Counted from the stretch's first letter, positions 17,316-26,860 are shown. The stretch: DNA of 64,000 nucleotides from JAYPWI01 sp964629575 (GCA_964629575.1 CAZVUM010000002.1:105195-169194), one strand, 5' to 3'. The notes: generated by a model not told the origin, from the letters alone. Numbers and translations: made by a program.

Positions 17316-17411
17316 ATGCTACGGCGACGACCGTCGCTGGACCCACCCGAGGGCCACGAAATGGCGCCGATCGAACGGTGCAGATGCACAACTCCCCGGC
17401 GTGGGTACCCT
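17316..17411. promoter_or_regulatory. Divergent promoter pair for ccmA and the sortase gene
   Basis: On the minus strand TAGCAT (17321-17316) lies 9 nt before the ccmA ATG. On the plus strand TACCCT (17406-17411) lies 9 nt before the GTG of the sortase gene. Neither gene has a good Shine-Dalgarno sequence, so both may be leaderless. Candidate -35 boxes are not convincing. Confidence 0.4.
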
Positions 17412-17420
17412 TCGCTGGTC

Positions 17421-18862
17421 GTGAATTGGAGCCGCACCATCGGCAACATCGGTCGGACCCTGATCGGGTCCGGTCTGTTGATCCTTCTGTTCGTCGTGTA
17501 CCAGCTGTGGGGCACGGCGCTTCAGGAACGGCGGGCTCAGAGTTCGCTCAAAGCGGAGTTCGAGCAGCTGCTCGAGGCGAGCGCACCCGACGCCGCCCCG
17601 TTGCTGGAGCTCGACACCTCCGAGCTCCCCGCTCGTCTCGATCCCACGGCCTTCGTCGCCGCATCCGCTGACACTGGAGGGCTGAAGACAGACCGCTCAG
17701 GCGCCGAAGGGTCGGACAGCGCCGACGCAGCCTCCGACGAGACAGAGGCCACCGAAGGTGAGTCCGCGCAGGAGCAGGACCGGCCCAGCGTCGCGCTCGG
17801 CCTCGTCGACCCCAGCGAGTTGCTGATCGACCCCACCGCCACGGTTTTCGGCCCGCCACCCCCACCCCCCGAGGGCGGCGACGCGATCGCCCGGCTGCGC
17901 ATCCCCGCGATTGGGGTTGACAAGGTGGTGGTCGAAGGCGTCGGAACCAACGCCCTCAAGAAGGGGCCGGGCCACTATCCCGGAACACCGCTGCCGGGGC
18001 AGCCCGGGAATGCCGCAATCGCTGGCCATCGCACCACCTACGGCGCACCGTTCTACGACCTCAACGAGCTTCAGGAACACGACCTGATCTACGTCACAAC
18101 CGCCCAGGGCTCTTTCCAATACAGGGTGGTCGAGTCACTCATCGTGGAGCCAAGCGACGTCTGGGTCCTCGACCGGACCGACGACGACCGTCTGACGCTC
18201 ACCACGTGCCACCCCCGGTTCTCCGCCCGGCAACGGCTCGTCGTCGTCGCGTCGTTGATCGGGCCGAGCGCACCGGTCGATCCCTTCGCCAAAGTGGAGC
18301 ACCCCGACGAGCTCCCGGGCGAAGAGGGTTTGGCAGACACAGAGGGTTTGGCAGACACAGAGGGTTCAGCAGACACAGNNNNNNNNNNNNNNNNNNNNNN
18401 NNNNNNNNNNNNNNNNNNNNNNNNNNNNNNNNNNNNNNNNNNNNNNNNNNNNNNNNNNNNNNNNNNNNNNNNNNNNNNGCAGACACAGAGGGTTCAGCAG
18501 ACACAGCGGGTGTCGACGATGCCGCCCCAGACGTCACCGTGGCCGAAGGCTCCGAGGCGGGGGCCGAGGACCCCGACAGCGATCGAGCGACGGTGGCGGC
18601 GCCTCCCACCACGATCACCCCGCCCCAGGGCGAGGCCGCAGCACCTGTCGATGGTCTTGTGACCGACCTCGACGGCGATCGCGCTGCGGCCTGGCCCGCC
18701 ATCTTCTGGGGCGCGTTGGCCGCGTTTGCGTGGATCCTGACCTGGTACGCCGGGAAGAACTGGCGGCGCTGGACCAGCTACGCCATCGGGGGACCGGTGT
18801 TCCTGGTGGTTCTGTTCGTCTTCTTCGAGAACTTCAGCCGGCTGTTGCCGCCCGGCGTGTAG
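17421..18862 (+). CDS. Sortase (class E-like) with repeat linker and C-terminal membrane segments, interrupted by a gap
   Basis: The N-terminus has a membrane segment (about 12-30). After an acidic linker follows the sortase barrel with H203 in IAGHRTTYGAPF, C263 in TLTTCHPRF and R272 in SARQRLVV, the catalytic triad. Sortases join surface proteins to the cell wall. Beyond the barrel is a tandem hexapeptide ADTEGL/S, broken by the 100-N run. After it the frame continues, shifted in this numbering, with an acidic Thr/Pro-rich stretch and two membrane segments before the stop at 18862. The frames rejoin if the real gap is 8 + 18k bases. No LPxTG-type substrate is seen nearby. GTG start at 17421. 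Confidence 0.82.
18324..18505 (+). repeat. 18-bp tandem repeat coding for ADTEGL/S in the sortase
   Basis: Three full units of GAGGGTTTGGCAGACACA or its GGTTCA variant stand left of the gap (18324, 18342, 18360) and one and a half units right of it. The unit keeps reading frame and adds six residues each time. Copy number is hidden by the gap. Confidence 0.85.
18379..18478. other. Assembly gap (100 N)
   Basis: A run of exactly 100 N inside the 18-bp repeat of the sortase gene. The flanks are in the same repeat phase if the true gap is 8 nt plus a multiple of 18. Confidence 0.95.
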
Positions 18863-18871
18863 CAGTCAGCC

Positions 18872-19087
18872 TCAGGAGGGGTCGATGACGGCGACGACGT
18901 CGCCCTCGGAGATCCTGTCTTCCTCGGCGACGCGCATCTCGCTCAGCGTCCCCGCGACCGGTGCGACGACGGGGATCTCCATCTTCATGGACTCGAGGAT
19001 CACCAGCTCGTCGCCCTCGGCAACGGATGCGCCGACCTCGGCGATGACCTTCCAGACAGTCGCGGTCAGCTCAGCTCGGATCTCCAC
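18872..19087 (-). CDS. Small biotin carboxyl carrier protein
   Basis: A 71-residue biotinyl domain with the biotinylation motif ESMKMEIPV. It has the same length and layout as the stand-alone carrier Rv3221c of M. tuberculosis, which lies next to pdtaS there but is 14 kb away from it here. It carries carboxybiotin for an acyl-CoA or related carboxylase. The GTG at 19087 was chosen as start to give the family N-terminus VEIRAELTA. Confidence 0.87.
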   Translation of the reverse strand: MEIRAELTATVWKVIAEVGASVAEGDELVILESMKMEIPVVAPVAGTLSEMRVAEEDRISEGDVVAVIDPS

Positions 19088-19174
19088 GATCCCCTCCTCG
19101 TGTTCGCAGGGCCACGTCAAGATAACCAACCAACGACCCTCGATGCCGACATGGGCTCGCGGCTCGCCCTTCGG

Positions 19175-19180
19175 TACCGT
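19175..19180 (+). promoter_or_regulatory. Candidate -10 element TACCGT for the DUF5317 gene
   Basis: TACCGT ends 8 nt before the ATG at 19189, which favours that start over the GTG at 19183. Confidence 0.35.
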
Positions 19181-19188
19181 CTGTGGCG

Positions 19189-19863
19189 ATGTTCATCGTC
19201 CCCCTCGCCCTGATCGCGGGAGCGGCGCTCGGAATCCTCGCGGGCGGCTCCGTCAGCCATGTCAGAGCGGTGCGCATCGCCCACTGGCCGGCCGGCGTGG
19301 CGGCCATCGCGCTCACCGCAGTTGTCGGGAGTGGGCTCGATCTCCCGCGTGGGGCGGTCTGGTTGGCCCTGTCGCTGTTCGCGATCGGAGCGATGTGCAT
19401 GCTCAACTTGCACCTCACCGGTGCGGGCGTGGTGCTGTTCGGGGTGGCGCTCAACCTCTTGCCCCTCGTCCTCAACGGTCACATCGCCGTGGACCCCGAT
19501 GCGATCGTCTCCGCCGGAATCGTCGGCCCCGAGGCGCTGGCCCTGGTCGATCTCGGCGCCGGCCGCGAGCTGCAGAGCGCCGACACGCTGGTTCCGGTGC
19601 TCGGAGCGGTCGTCCCGATCGGGTTGGTCGACGAGGTGATGACGTTCGGAGACCTCGTGGTGATGGCGGGACTCCTCAACGTGGGCTTTCGCCTCCTGCG
19701 CCCACCCGGTTACAAGGTCGAACGCCGAAGCCTGCTCGAAGACCCCGCACGCCACTACATCGACCTCGCGGCGAGCGGCGACGAGACCCCAGTGCAGATC
19801 CCCGAACGTCCTGTCTCGACGATCTCGGGCGAGGCCGAACACCCGGCCGAGCCGCACACATGA
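19189..19863 (+). CDS. DUF5317-like membrane protein
   Basis: A protein of about 224 residues with four to six hydrophobic helices in its first 170 residues (FIVPLALIAGAALGILAGG, LALSLFAIGAMCMLNL) and a polar tail. The GDVVVMAGL-like and LPLVLNGHIAV segments resemble the DUF5317 family. Function is unknown. Its stop overlaps the next start as ATGA, so the two are coupled. Confidence 0.65.
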   Translation: MFIVPLALIAGAALGILAGGSVSHVRAVRIAHWPAGVAAIALTAVVGSGLDLPRGAVWLALSLFAIGAMCMLNLHLTGAGVVLFGVALNLLPLVLNGHIAVDPDAIVSAGIVGPEALALVDLGAGRELQSADTLVPVLGAVVPIGLVDEVMTFGDLVVMAGLLNVGFRLLRPPGYKVERRSLLEDPARHYIDLAASGDETPVQIPERPVSTISGEAEHPAEPHT

Positions 19864-20171
19864 CCGCACCCCACGACCCGGAGGACCCGGGCGGCCATAT
19901 GGCCCCGGCTGACCCCCAGGATCCGGTTCTCGAGCGGCGATCCAAGATGGCCCGCATCGCACAGAGCGGTCAGCGGCTCGGCTACGTCCTGTATCTCGTC
20001 GCGATGGTGTTGTTCGCCCTCGAGCTCATCGATGGCTTCGGGGGTGGACTGACCACGGCCATCGTGGTGTGCCTGGTGGCGGGATCGGCGGTCTTGGCGC
20101 CCACAATCATCCTCGGATACGCGGTGAAGGCCGCCGATCGAGAGGATCGCGGGCTCCCCCACGGCCACTGA
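19860..20171 (+). CDS. Small membrane protein of unknown function
   Basis: A 103-residue protein: a polar, proline-rich N-terminus of about 35 residues, then two hydrophobic helices (LGYVLYLVAMVLFALELI and TAIVVCLVAGSAVLAPTII). It overlaps the DUF5317 gene by 4 nt. I do not recognise the family; the neighbour suggests a joint membrane role. Confidence 0.6.
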   Translation: MTAPHDPEDPGGHMAPADPQDPVLERRSKMARIAQSGQRLGYVLYLVAMVLFALELIDGFGGGLTTAIVVCLVAGSAVLAPTIILGYAVKAADREDRGLPHGH

Positions 20172-20309
20172 TCAACCCAGCGGCCCTGTCCCAAGCAGCC
20201 GGTGTCTCGAGAATCGGCTGTTGCGGCGGGCGCGAATCTGAGAAACTGATCCAACCGCTCACCGGACGCGGTGCGCGGACATCCCTCCATCCCCTCTCGA
20301 GTCCCCTCG

Positions 20310-20891
20310 ATGCCAAGTCGTCTCCCTGCCGCCGAACGGCGCGAACAGCTTCTCGACGTCGCCATGACGGTCTTCTCCGATCATGGGTTCCACGGCGCGT
20401 CCATGAACGAGGTCGCGGCCGCGGCCGGCGTCACAAAGCCTGTCCTGTACCAGCACTTCCCCTCCAAGCGCGAGCTCTACCTCGAGCTCGTCGAAGGGGT
20501 GAGCAGCCAGCTCGCCGAGGCGGTCACCACCGCGGCGCGGAGCGAGTCAGGAGCCCTCAACCAGGCTCAGGCTGCGCTCACCGCCTACTTCCGCTTCGTC
20601 GAGGAGAACCAGCGCGAGTTTCGGCTGCTGTTCGGGCGCGGCGCCCCTCGGGAGGAAGAGTTCGAGAGCGGCAGCCGCGTCGTCGAGAACCGCATGGCCT
20701 CCACGATCGTCGACCTCCTCGACGACCGTATCGATCTCGAGACGCGTCAGGTGTTCGCCCGGGCGATCGTCGGCATGTCCGAAGGAGTGAGCCGCCACTG
20801 GGTCGCCCAGGCCAGCCGCCCGAGTGCCGACTCGATGGCCAAGGAGCTGGCCCAACTCCTCGTCGGCGGGCTCGCGGGTCTCCACAGCTGA
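20310..20891 (+). CDS. TetR-family transcriptional regulator
   Basis: A 193-residue protein with the TetR N-terminal HTH: RREQLLDVAMTVFSDHGFH, then MNEVAAAAGVTKPVLYQHF and PSKRELYLELV. The C-terminal ligand domain is of normal length. An in-frame ATG at 20271 is possible but places extra residues before the helix bundle. The target is unknown; it converges with the HDOD-GGDEF gene. Confidence 0.85.
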   Translation: MPSRLPAAERREQLLDVAMTVFSDHGFHGASMNEVAAAAGVTKPVLYQHFPSKRELYLELVEGVSSQLAEAVTTAARSESGALNQAQAALTAYFRFVEENQREFRLLFGRGAPREEEFESGSRVVENRMASTIVDLLDDRIDLETRQVFARAIVGMSEGVSRHWVAQASRPSADSMAKELAQLLVGGLAGLHS

Positions 20892-20926
20892 GCCACCGCC
20901 GTCGGGTGGGCTCCTCCCGTGCGAGG

Positions 20927-22441
20927 CTAGAGAACGTCCTCGGGCGACACCTCGGTGCGGTTTCGGCCGCGGCGCTTGGCTCTGTAGAGGTATCCGTCGG
21001 CCTTCTGAATGAGCCGATCTGCATCCTCGGCGTTCTCGACGTCGGTCGCGCACGCGCCGCCGACCGAAACGGTGACGCCGACGACGTGTCCCCCCACCTC
21101 GATGGAGAGCTGCTCGACATCGGTGCGCAGCCGTTCGGCTGCCGCCTCGAGGTCCTCCACGGTGCACGTTGGCGCGACGAGCACGAATTCCTCGCCGCCG
21201 TAGCGGGCGAGCAGCTCGCCTCGCCGACAGCCAGAAGACAGCGACGCGGCGACGAGGCGGAGGACGTCGTCGCCGGCTTGGTGCCCGTACTCGTCGTTGA
21301 GGAGCTTGAAGCGATCGATGTCGACGAGCAGAACACCCATCGCCGTGGTCGGATTGGAGCGCCGGCGAAGCTCGAGCTCACGCTGCAGGAACTCATCGAG
21401 GGCCGCTCGATTGGGCAGTCGGGTCAGCGAATCCTCGCGGACCCGGGCCTGGAGCTCCCGCACCTCGCGCGCCAGGCTTCGCGACCGCTGTCCCTCGGCC
21501 TCGAGATCACCGGCGAGCTCCACCGACGCGACGACGAGCATGCTGCGCGATTCGGCGAGGAGCGGTTCGATGTCGATCGGCTCGCTCTGGCCGATCTCGA
21601 AGAGATCGAACGCTTCGGCAACATCATCGCTCACGCCGGCGAGTAGCTCCTCGGCCGACGACGTCGCTCCCAGGAGCCGGTGTGCGTCGGCATCGAGCGA
21701 TTGAAGTGCCGGCGAGTCGGTGGCGTCGGCAACGACCATGTCGGCAGTCACCGCCGCCCGAACAACATCGGAGAGGCGGAGCTCCTCGCCGGCGGCCGTT
21801 CGCGGCTCCTCGAGCTGGTCCACCGTGCGGCTGAACAGCTCGGGGAGCTGCCACGCCCGCAGGAGCGCTGCACCGATTTCGAGGTTCGAGAACCCGAGAT
21901 GGCTGCGTTCGAGAGCTGTTGGGGGCCAGCCGTCGCCGATTTCGACGACTTGGCCGTACAGACCCGGCGCGTGCTCGGCGAGGAGAATCCGCCCCAGGTG
22001 GGTGAAGAGACCGACGACGAAGGCCTCCTCCGCGAGCTGGGGCAGTGTCCGGTGGGCGATCCGTCGGGCGACCGCAGCAACGGTGAGGGATCGCTTCCAG
22101 AAATCGTCGACGTCGAGCCCTGCGATCCGTCCGCTCTTGGGCATGTCCCGAACCAGCGAGAAGCCGAGCGCAATCACCGAGAGGCTGCGCATCCCCAGTC
22201 TCCCCGCGGCATCGGCCACAGTCAGCACGTCGGAACGCCTTCGGTACGCGGCGGAGTTGGCGACGCGGATCACCTTCGAGCTCATCGCCGGGTCGTGGCT
22301 GAGGACGTTCGCCAGCTCGTCGATGCCCGTTCCTTCGATCCGGCTCAGGCGCAGGATCTCCATGGCAACGGCGGGAGGCGACGGAAGGTCGTCGAGCAAG
22401 CCGAGATGTGTGATGTCGAGCCTCGGGCGGGTGCTCTGCAT
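20927..22441 (-). CDS. HDOD-GGDEF signalling protein (probable diguanylate cyclase)
   Basis: A 504-residue cytosolic protein. Residues 10-210 form an HDOD domain (LPSPPAVAMEILRL, LSHDPAMSSKVIRVANSA), then a helical linker leads to a GGDEF domain near 340-500 with DSLTRLPNRAAL, DIDRFKLLNDEYGHQAGDD and active site YGGEEF. GGEEF is an active variant making cyclic di-GMP. The inhibitory RxxD site is degenerate (RRGE). It is a single gene; input for the HDOD domain is unknown. Confidence 0.88.
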   Translation of the reverse strand: MQSTRPRLDITHLGLLDDLPSPPAVAMEILRLSRIEGTGIDELANVLSHDPAMSSKVIRVANSAAYRRRSDVLTVADAAGRLGMRSLSVIALGFSLVRDMPKSGRIAGLDVDDFWKRSLTVAAVARRIAHRTLPQLAEEAFVVGLFTHLGRILLAEHAPGLYGQVVEIGDGWPPTALERSHLGFSNLEIGAALLRAWQLPELFSRTVDQLEEPRTAAGEELRLSDVVRAAVTADMVVADATDSPALQSLDADAHRLLGATSSAEELLAGVSDDVAEAFDLFEIGQSEPIDIEPLLAESRSMLVVASVELAGDLEAEGQRSRSLAREVRELQARVREDSLTRLPNRAALDEFLQRELELRRRSNPTTAMGVLLVDIDRFKLLNDEYGHQAGDDVLRLVAASLSSGCRRGELLARYGGEEFVLVAPTCTVEDLEAAAERLRTDVEQLSIEVGGHVVGVTVSVGGACATDVENAEDADRLIQKADGYLYRAKRRGRNRTEVSPEDVL

Positions 22442-22572
22442 GCGTGGCGCCTCCGTACGCTGTGCAGCTCCATCGGCCGCCGGCTGCGCTTCGTGAGGGC
22501 TGCGCGCAGGGTTGATGCGGTGCTCAGGACCGAATCGACTCTCCCCCGACGAAATCTGGGATCATCACTCCC

Positions 22573-23772
22573 ATGGCTGACGGCGCGCTGTCCGGGGTCC
22601 GGGTCATCGATCTGACCACTGTGCTCATGGGACCGATGGCGACGCGCATGCTCGGAGACCACGGAGCGGATGTGATCAGGGTCGAGAGCCTCGCCGGCGA
22701 CTCCACGCGCAATGGACTGCCAGCGCGTCACGACGGCATGTCGGGGTTCAGCCTCAACCTGCAGCGCAACAAACGTTCCCTGTCGGTGGATCTGAAGAAC
22801 CCCGATGGTCGAGAGATCATGGATCGGCTCGTCGAGACAGCCGATGTGCTCGTCACCAACATGCGTGCGGCTGCATTGCAACGATTGGGCCTCGACGCGG
22901 CCACTCTCAGGAAGCGCGATCCCAACCTCATCCACTGCGTCGCCAACGGCTTCGGGAGCACGGGCCCCTATCGAGACAGAGCGGCATACGACGACGCTAT
23001 ACAGGCAGCATCGGGTGTGGCCGGTCTGATCGCCTCCGCCCGCGGTCGACCCGACTATGTCCCGATCGTGATCGCCGACAAGATCACCGCCCTGTACATC
23101 GTGCAGGCGGTCATGGCAGCGGTGCTGCATCGCGAGCGCGCAGGCGTCGGGCAGGCGATCGAAGTTCCGATGTTCGAGACGATGGTGAGCTTCAACCTCG
23201 TGGAGCACATGCGCGGCGCCGCGTTCGAACCTCCGCTCGGCCCATTTGGCTACGCCCGCCTGATGAGCGAGTTCCGTCGCCCCGTGCAAACGGCCGACGG
23301 CTACATGTGCCTGCTGCCCTACACCGATGCCAACTGGCAGGCGTTCTTCGAGTTCGTGGGCCGCCCGGACCTCCTCGACGAGCCGAGGTTCGCGACCCAC
23401 AACGATCGCATCCAGAACATCGACGGGCTCTATGAGCTGATGGGTCAGCTCGCCGGCGAACACACCACCGCCGAGTGGATGGACTTCTGCAACGACGCGT
23501 CGATTCCCGCTGCGCCGGTGATGGATCTGGCCGACGTCGACGCGGACCCGCACCTCGCGGCAGTGGACCTCATCTCGACCCGCGATCATCCCACCGAGGG
23601 CTCGTATCGCTACGTACGCGACCCCATCACCTATTCCGCTTCATCGACCGAGCTGCGCCACCACGCACCCCGACTGGGCGAGCACGCTGGCGCGATCCTC
23701 GGCGAGCTGGGATACAGCGCCAGCGAGATCGACGAACTGGCGGCGCGCTCGGTGATCACCAGGCTCGACTGA
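22573..23772 (+). CDS. CaiB/BaiF (family III) CoA-transferase
   Basis: A 399-residue protein, ADGALSGVRVIDLTTVLMGPMATRMLGDHGADVIRVE, with the family's GDSTRNG loop, NLQRNKRSLSVDLKNPDG and the Asp in AAYDDAIQAASGVAGL that forms the covalent intermediate. These enzymes move CoA between carboxylic acids. The neighbouring dehydrogenase genes suggest degradation of an unknown acid. It stands alone and diverges from the HDOD-GGDEF gene. Confidence 0.9.
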   Translation: MADGALSGVRVIDLTTVLMGPMATRMLGDHGADVIRVESLAGDSTRNGLPARHDGMSGFSLNLQRNKRSLSVDLKNPDGREIMDRLVETADVLVTNMRAAALQRLGLDAATLRKRDPNLIHCVANGFGSTGPYRDRAAYDDAIQAASGVAGLIASARGRPDYVPIVIADKITALYIVQAVMAAVLHRERAGVGQAIEVPMFETMVSFNLVEHMRGAAFEPPLGPFGYARLMSEFRRPVQTADGYMCLLPYTDANWQAFFEFVGRPDLLDEPRFATHNDRIQNIDGLYELMGQLAGEHTTAEWMDFCNDASIPAAPVMDLADVDADPHLAAVDLISTRDHPTEGSYRYVRDPITYSASSTELRHHAPRLGEHAGAILGELGYSASEIDELAARSVITRLD

Positions 23773-23793
23773 GAGGCGTGCAGCACGCGGCCC

Positions 23794-24825
23794 TCATCCG
23801 GCGGTCGGATCCACCAGGATCTTGATCCTGTCGTTGCGTTTGGCGGCCAGATCATCGATGGTGCCGGGCAAGTCGTCGAGGTCGATGGTTCCCTCGTGGA
23901 GCGGTGCTACATCCAGGCGGCCGTCGACGATGAGGTCCGCGACCGTCAACATCTCGTCGAGCGTGAACACGAGCGACGTGTCGAACACGACTTCCTTGTT
24001 CATCCAGCGCATCGGCTTGACCTCGGCCGTTCCGCCCGACACGCCGATCATGCACACCGAACCTCCCTGCCGCACGAGGTCGACGGACTGCTGCATGGTC
24101 TGGGGGATCCCCGCGCAGTCGTACGCGATGTCGGCACCCAGGCTGTTGGTGACGTTGTTGATCAGCTCCCTGGCCTCGTCGCCGGGAGCGACGGCGTGAT
24201 GCGCACCCGTCTGCAGCGCCATGGCGCGGCGGCGCTCGTCCGGTTCGATGGCGATCACGAGCCCCGCGCCTCCCACGAGAGCGCACTGCGCGGTCAGCAG
24301 TCCGATCGGCCCGCAGCCGACCACGCAGGCAACGTCGCCGATCCGCAGCTGGCTCTTGCGAACGGCGTGCAGTGCGACCGAGGCCGGCTCGATGAGAGCC
24401 GCGGTATCGACCGGAATCGTGTCGGGGATCGCGACCGCCCGTTCGGCGTGGAGGCAGAAGTACGGGGCAAAGCCGCCCGAGGTCGGGGCATCGCGCCCGA
24501 AGTAGCGGGATCGGGCAGCGCGGCAGTACTGCGACAGATCTGCTCTGCACTCGGGGCATGCGCCACATCCGGGCGCCACACCCCCGGTGACCAGGTCGCC
24601 CTCGGTCACGTTGGTGACATCGGAGCCAGAGGCCGCGACCCTGCCGACCCACTCATGGCCGCACACCCCGGGGGCGTAGCGCCAGCCCTCCACGTAGGCA
24701 TGCACATCGCTTCCGCAGATCCCGCAGCGGTCGATGGCGACGACGATCTCGTCGGCAGCCGGCGCGGGATCGTCGAACTCGACGAGTTCGACGGTCTCTT
24801 TCGCGGTGATCAGCCCTACTCGCAT
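23794..24825 (-). CDS. Zinc-dependent medium-chain alcohol/polyol dehydrogenase
   Basis: A 343-residue medium-chain dehydrogenase. Catalytic zinc ligands lie in RCGICGSDVHAY and CGHEWVG; the structural zinc lobe has four Cys (GCGACPECRADLSQYC). The NAD-binding loop is VVGCGPIGLLTAQ, and an acidic IEPDERRR suggests NAD. It resembles sorbitol/threonine/2,3-butanediol dehydrogenases. The start is ATG at 24825 (MRVGLITAKETVEL); the frame upstream shadows the divergent gene. It diverges from another dehydrogenase 52 bp away. Confidence 0.87.
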   Translation of the reverse strand: MRVGLITAKETVELVEFDDPAPAADEIVVAIDRCGICGSDVHAYVEGWRYAPGVCGHEWVGRVAASGSDVTNVTEGDLVTGGVAPGCGACPECRADLSQYCRAARSRYFGRDAPTSGGFAPYFCLHAERAVAIPDTIPVDTAALIEPASVALHAVRKSQLRIGDVACVVGCGPIGLLTAQCALVGGAGLVIAIEPDERRRAMALQTGAHHAVAPGDEARELINNVTNSLGADIAYDCAGIPQTMQQSVDLVRQGGSVCMIGVSGGTAEVKPMRWMNKEVVFDTSLVFTLDEMLTVADLIVDGRLDVAPLHEGTIDLDDLPGTIDDLAAKRNDRIKILVDPTAG

Positions 24826-24877
24826 TGCGTCCCCCTCGGTTCCGGCAGGATTCTGACACGCACGCCAGACTGACGAC

Positions 24878-25987
24878 ATGAGCACCACTGCGCGAGTCGT
24901 CGTTCTTCCCGAGGCAGCCGGGTCCCCTCTCCGCATCGACGAGGTGGAGCTCCCGGATCCGGGACCGCACCAGGTGCTGCTTCGGGAGCATGCGTCGGGC
25001 ATCTGTCACTCTCAGCTCCACCAGATCCATGGTCCCCGCGACCACGACGTCGTTCTCGGCCACGAGGCGACCGGCGAGGTGCTCGCGATCGGTGAGAACG
25101 TGACCAACGTCGAACCTGGCGACAAAGCGCTGCTGACGTTCGTTCCGCGCAACGCCCCGGACACCACACGCCGGCCCACCGTCGCCGAGTGCACCGTGGC
25201 CGGTGGGCGAACAGCTGTCGCCCAGAACATCTTCACCTGGGCCGATCACACCCTCGCCGACGAACAGTTCGTGGTGAAGGTGCCACACGACACGGCGATG
25301 GACGTGACCGCGGTGGTCGGATGCGCCGTGATGACAGGAGCCGGCGCCGCCCTCAACGCTGCCGATGTTCGCCCCGGGGAGCGAGTTGCCGTGTGGGGAG
25401 TAGGAGGCGTTGGCCTCCCAGTGGTGGCTGCCGCCCGAAAGCGCGGCGCGTCGATGATCATCGCCGTGGACGTCGAAGACGCCAAGCTCGACATGGCGAC
25501 CGCGTTTGGCGCGACGCACACGGTCAACTCGACCGAGATCGACAACGTGCCGCGCTACATCGCCGAGCTCACCCCGGGACCAGACGGAGCCTTCGGCTTC
25601 CGGGGCGGCCGCATCGCTGGGGTGGACCACGGCTTCGACGCCGTCGCGCTGCCTCAGACGATCGAGCAGATGCTCCGCAGCGTTCGAAACTCACGCCAAG
25701 CCGCGCACTCAGGCGGGACTGCCGTCGTGCTCGGCGTCCCGCAGGAACCCTTCGAGCTCGACATCGTCCGCCACCTGCTCACCGGGGAGAAGCGCTTCAT
25801 CGGAAGCATCGGTGGCACGAGCATTCCCGAGCGCGACTTTCCGACCTTTCTCGACTGGCATCGCAACGGGGATCTCGACCTCAACGAGTTCGTCACCCAA
25901 CGGTTCGCGCTGGAGGAGATCAACGAGGCGGCAGAGCTCCTCGAACAGGGCCAGATCCTCGGTCGCTCGATTCTGGAACTGAGCTGA
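24878..25987 (+). CDS. Medium-chain dehydrogenase, class III-type, without the structural zinc lobe
   Basis: A 369-residue medium-chain dehydrogenase. Catalytic zinc residues GICHSQLHQIHG and LGHEATG are present. The loop that normally carries four structural Cys reads FVPRNAPDTTRRPTVAEC and lacks them. The coenzyme loop is WGVGGVGLPVVAAA followed by VDVEDAKLDMA (NAD type). Length and order fit class III-like or mycothiol/NDMA-type alcohol dehydrogenases, but the missing lobe is unusual. Substrate not assigned. Confidence 0.82.
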   Translation: MSTTARVVVLPEAAGSPLRIDEVELPDPGPHQVLLREHASGICHSQLHQIHGPRDHDVVLGHEATGEVLAIGENVTNVEPGDKALLTFVPRNAPDTTRRPTVAECTVAGGRTAVAQNIFTWADHTLADEQFVVKVPHDTAMDVTAVVGCAVMTGAGAALNAADVRPGERVAVWGVGGVGLPVVAAARKRGASMIIAVDVEDAKLDMATAFGATHTVNSTEIDNVPRYIAELTPGPDGAFGFRGGRIAGVDHGFDAVALPQTIEQMLRSVRNSRQAAHSGGTAVVLGVPQEPFELDIVRHLLTGEKRFIGSIGGTSIPERDFPTFLDWHRNGDLDLNEFVTQRFALEEINEAAELLEQGQILGRSILELS

Positions 25988-25996
25988 CGTCAGGGA

Positions 25997-26860
25997 TCAC
26001 GTGGCCGCGAGATGTTCGAGCAGAGCCTCGCTCACGGCCTGGGAGTGGCCGTCGTCGGTGAGGAAATGGCCACCGCCTTCGAGCTCGACGAAGTGGTACG
26101 CGCCCGCCACGAACTGTTCGGTGAGCTCCGCGGCCGCCCGCCCCACTGACTGATCACCTGTGCCCCAGATGTAGAGCGTGGGCACCTCGATGACCGGGGT
26201 GTCGGCGGCTCGCAGACCCGTCGAGGGCGTGCCGCGATACCAGTTGACCGCGGCTTCGAGTGCCGCTGGATCGTCGAGAACACTCAGATAGGCAGCGACG
26301 TCGCCGTCAGGGACGCCACTGTGGGACAGCATCCGCCGGAGTCGTCGAGCGTCGTCGGCGAGCAGGAGATTCACGGTCTCGGGATCGTGAAAGCGGGTGT
26401 GGTGCTTCGATCGTTGCGACTGTGCCGGATCGGCGGAGAACGACGCCGCGAACGCCGCGGGGTGCGGACGCGACAACACCGTCAGGCTGCGAATCGCATC
26501 GCGGTGATGGGCGGCGGTGAGCCACGCGAGCTGGCCACCCCAGTCGTGACCGACGAGGTCGACGGGTCCGCCGCACCAGTCGGCAAAGGCAAGAACATCG
26601 GCGACCAGGTGCTCGGTTGCGTATGCGTCCTGGGAGCTCGGTCGAGCCTCGGGCGACAAGCCTCGCTGATCCGGGGCCAGGCCCTTGTAGCCGGAAGCGG
26701 CGAGCGCCGGTAGCTGATCCCTCCACGTGTGGCGGGTTTGGGGAAAGCCGTGCAGGAACAGAACCGGACGTCCGTCGGCGGGACCCGCCTGCCACGCCCG
26801 ATAGGTGAGCTCATCCAGCGCGATCGTGATGTCGTTGGTCATCGTGCTGTCGCTGGTCAT
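25997..26860 (-). CDS. Alpha/beta hydrolase, epoxide hydrolase/haloalkane dehalogenase-like
   Basis: A 287-residue protein with FLHGFPQTRHTWRDQL (oxyanion loop), DQRGLSPEARP, nucleophile elbow GHDWGGQLAW (Asp nucleophile) and catalytic His in EGGGHFLTDD. An Asp nucleophile points to epoxide hydrolase or dehalogenase chemistry. The ATG overlaps the upstream LLM gene stop (ATGA), so it is the last gene of an apparent four-gene operon with a two-component system. Confidence 0.85.
   Translation of the reverse strand: MTSDSTMTNDITIALDELTYRAWQAGPADGRPVLFLHGFPQTRHTWRDQLPALAASGYKGLAPDQRGLSPEARPSSQDAYATEHLVADVLAFADWCGGPVDLVGHDWGGQLAWLTAAHHRDAIRSLTVLSRPHPAAFAASFSADPAQSQRSKHHTRFHDPETVNLLLADDARRLRRMLSHSGVPDGDVAAYLSVLDDPAALEAAVNWYRGTPSTGLRAADTPVIEVPTLYIWGTGDQSVGRAAAELTEQFVAGAYHFVELEGGGHFLTDDGHSQAVSEALLEHLAAT

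Noticed and set aside
18324..18505. CRISPR or regulatory repeat
   Set aside because: The units are in frame within the sortase gene and code for a hexapeptide.
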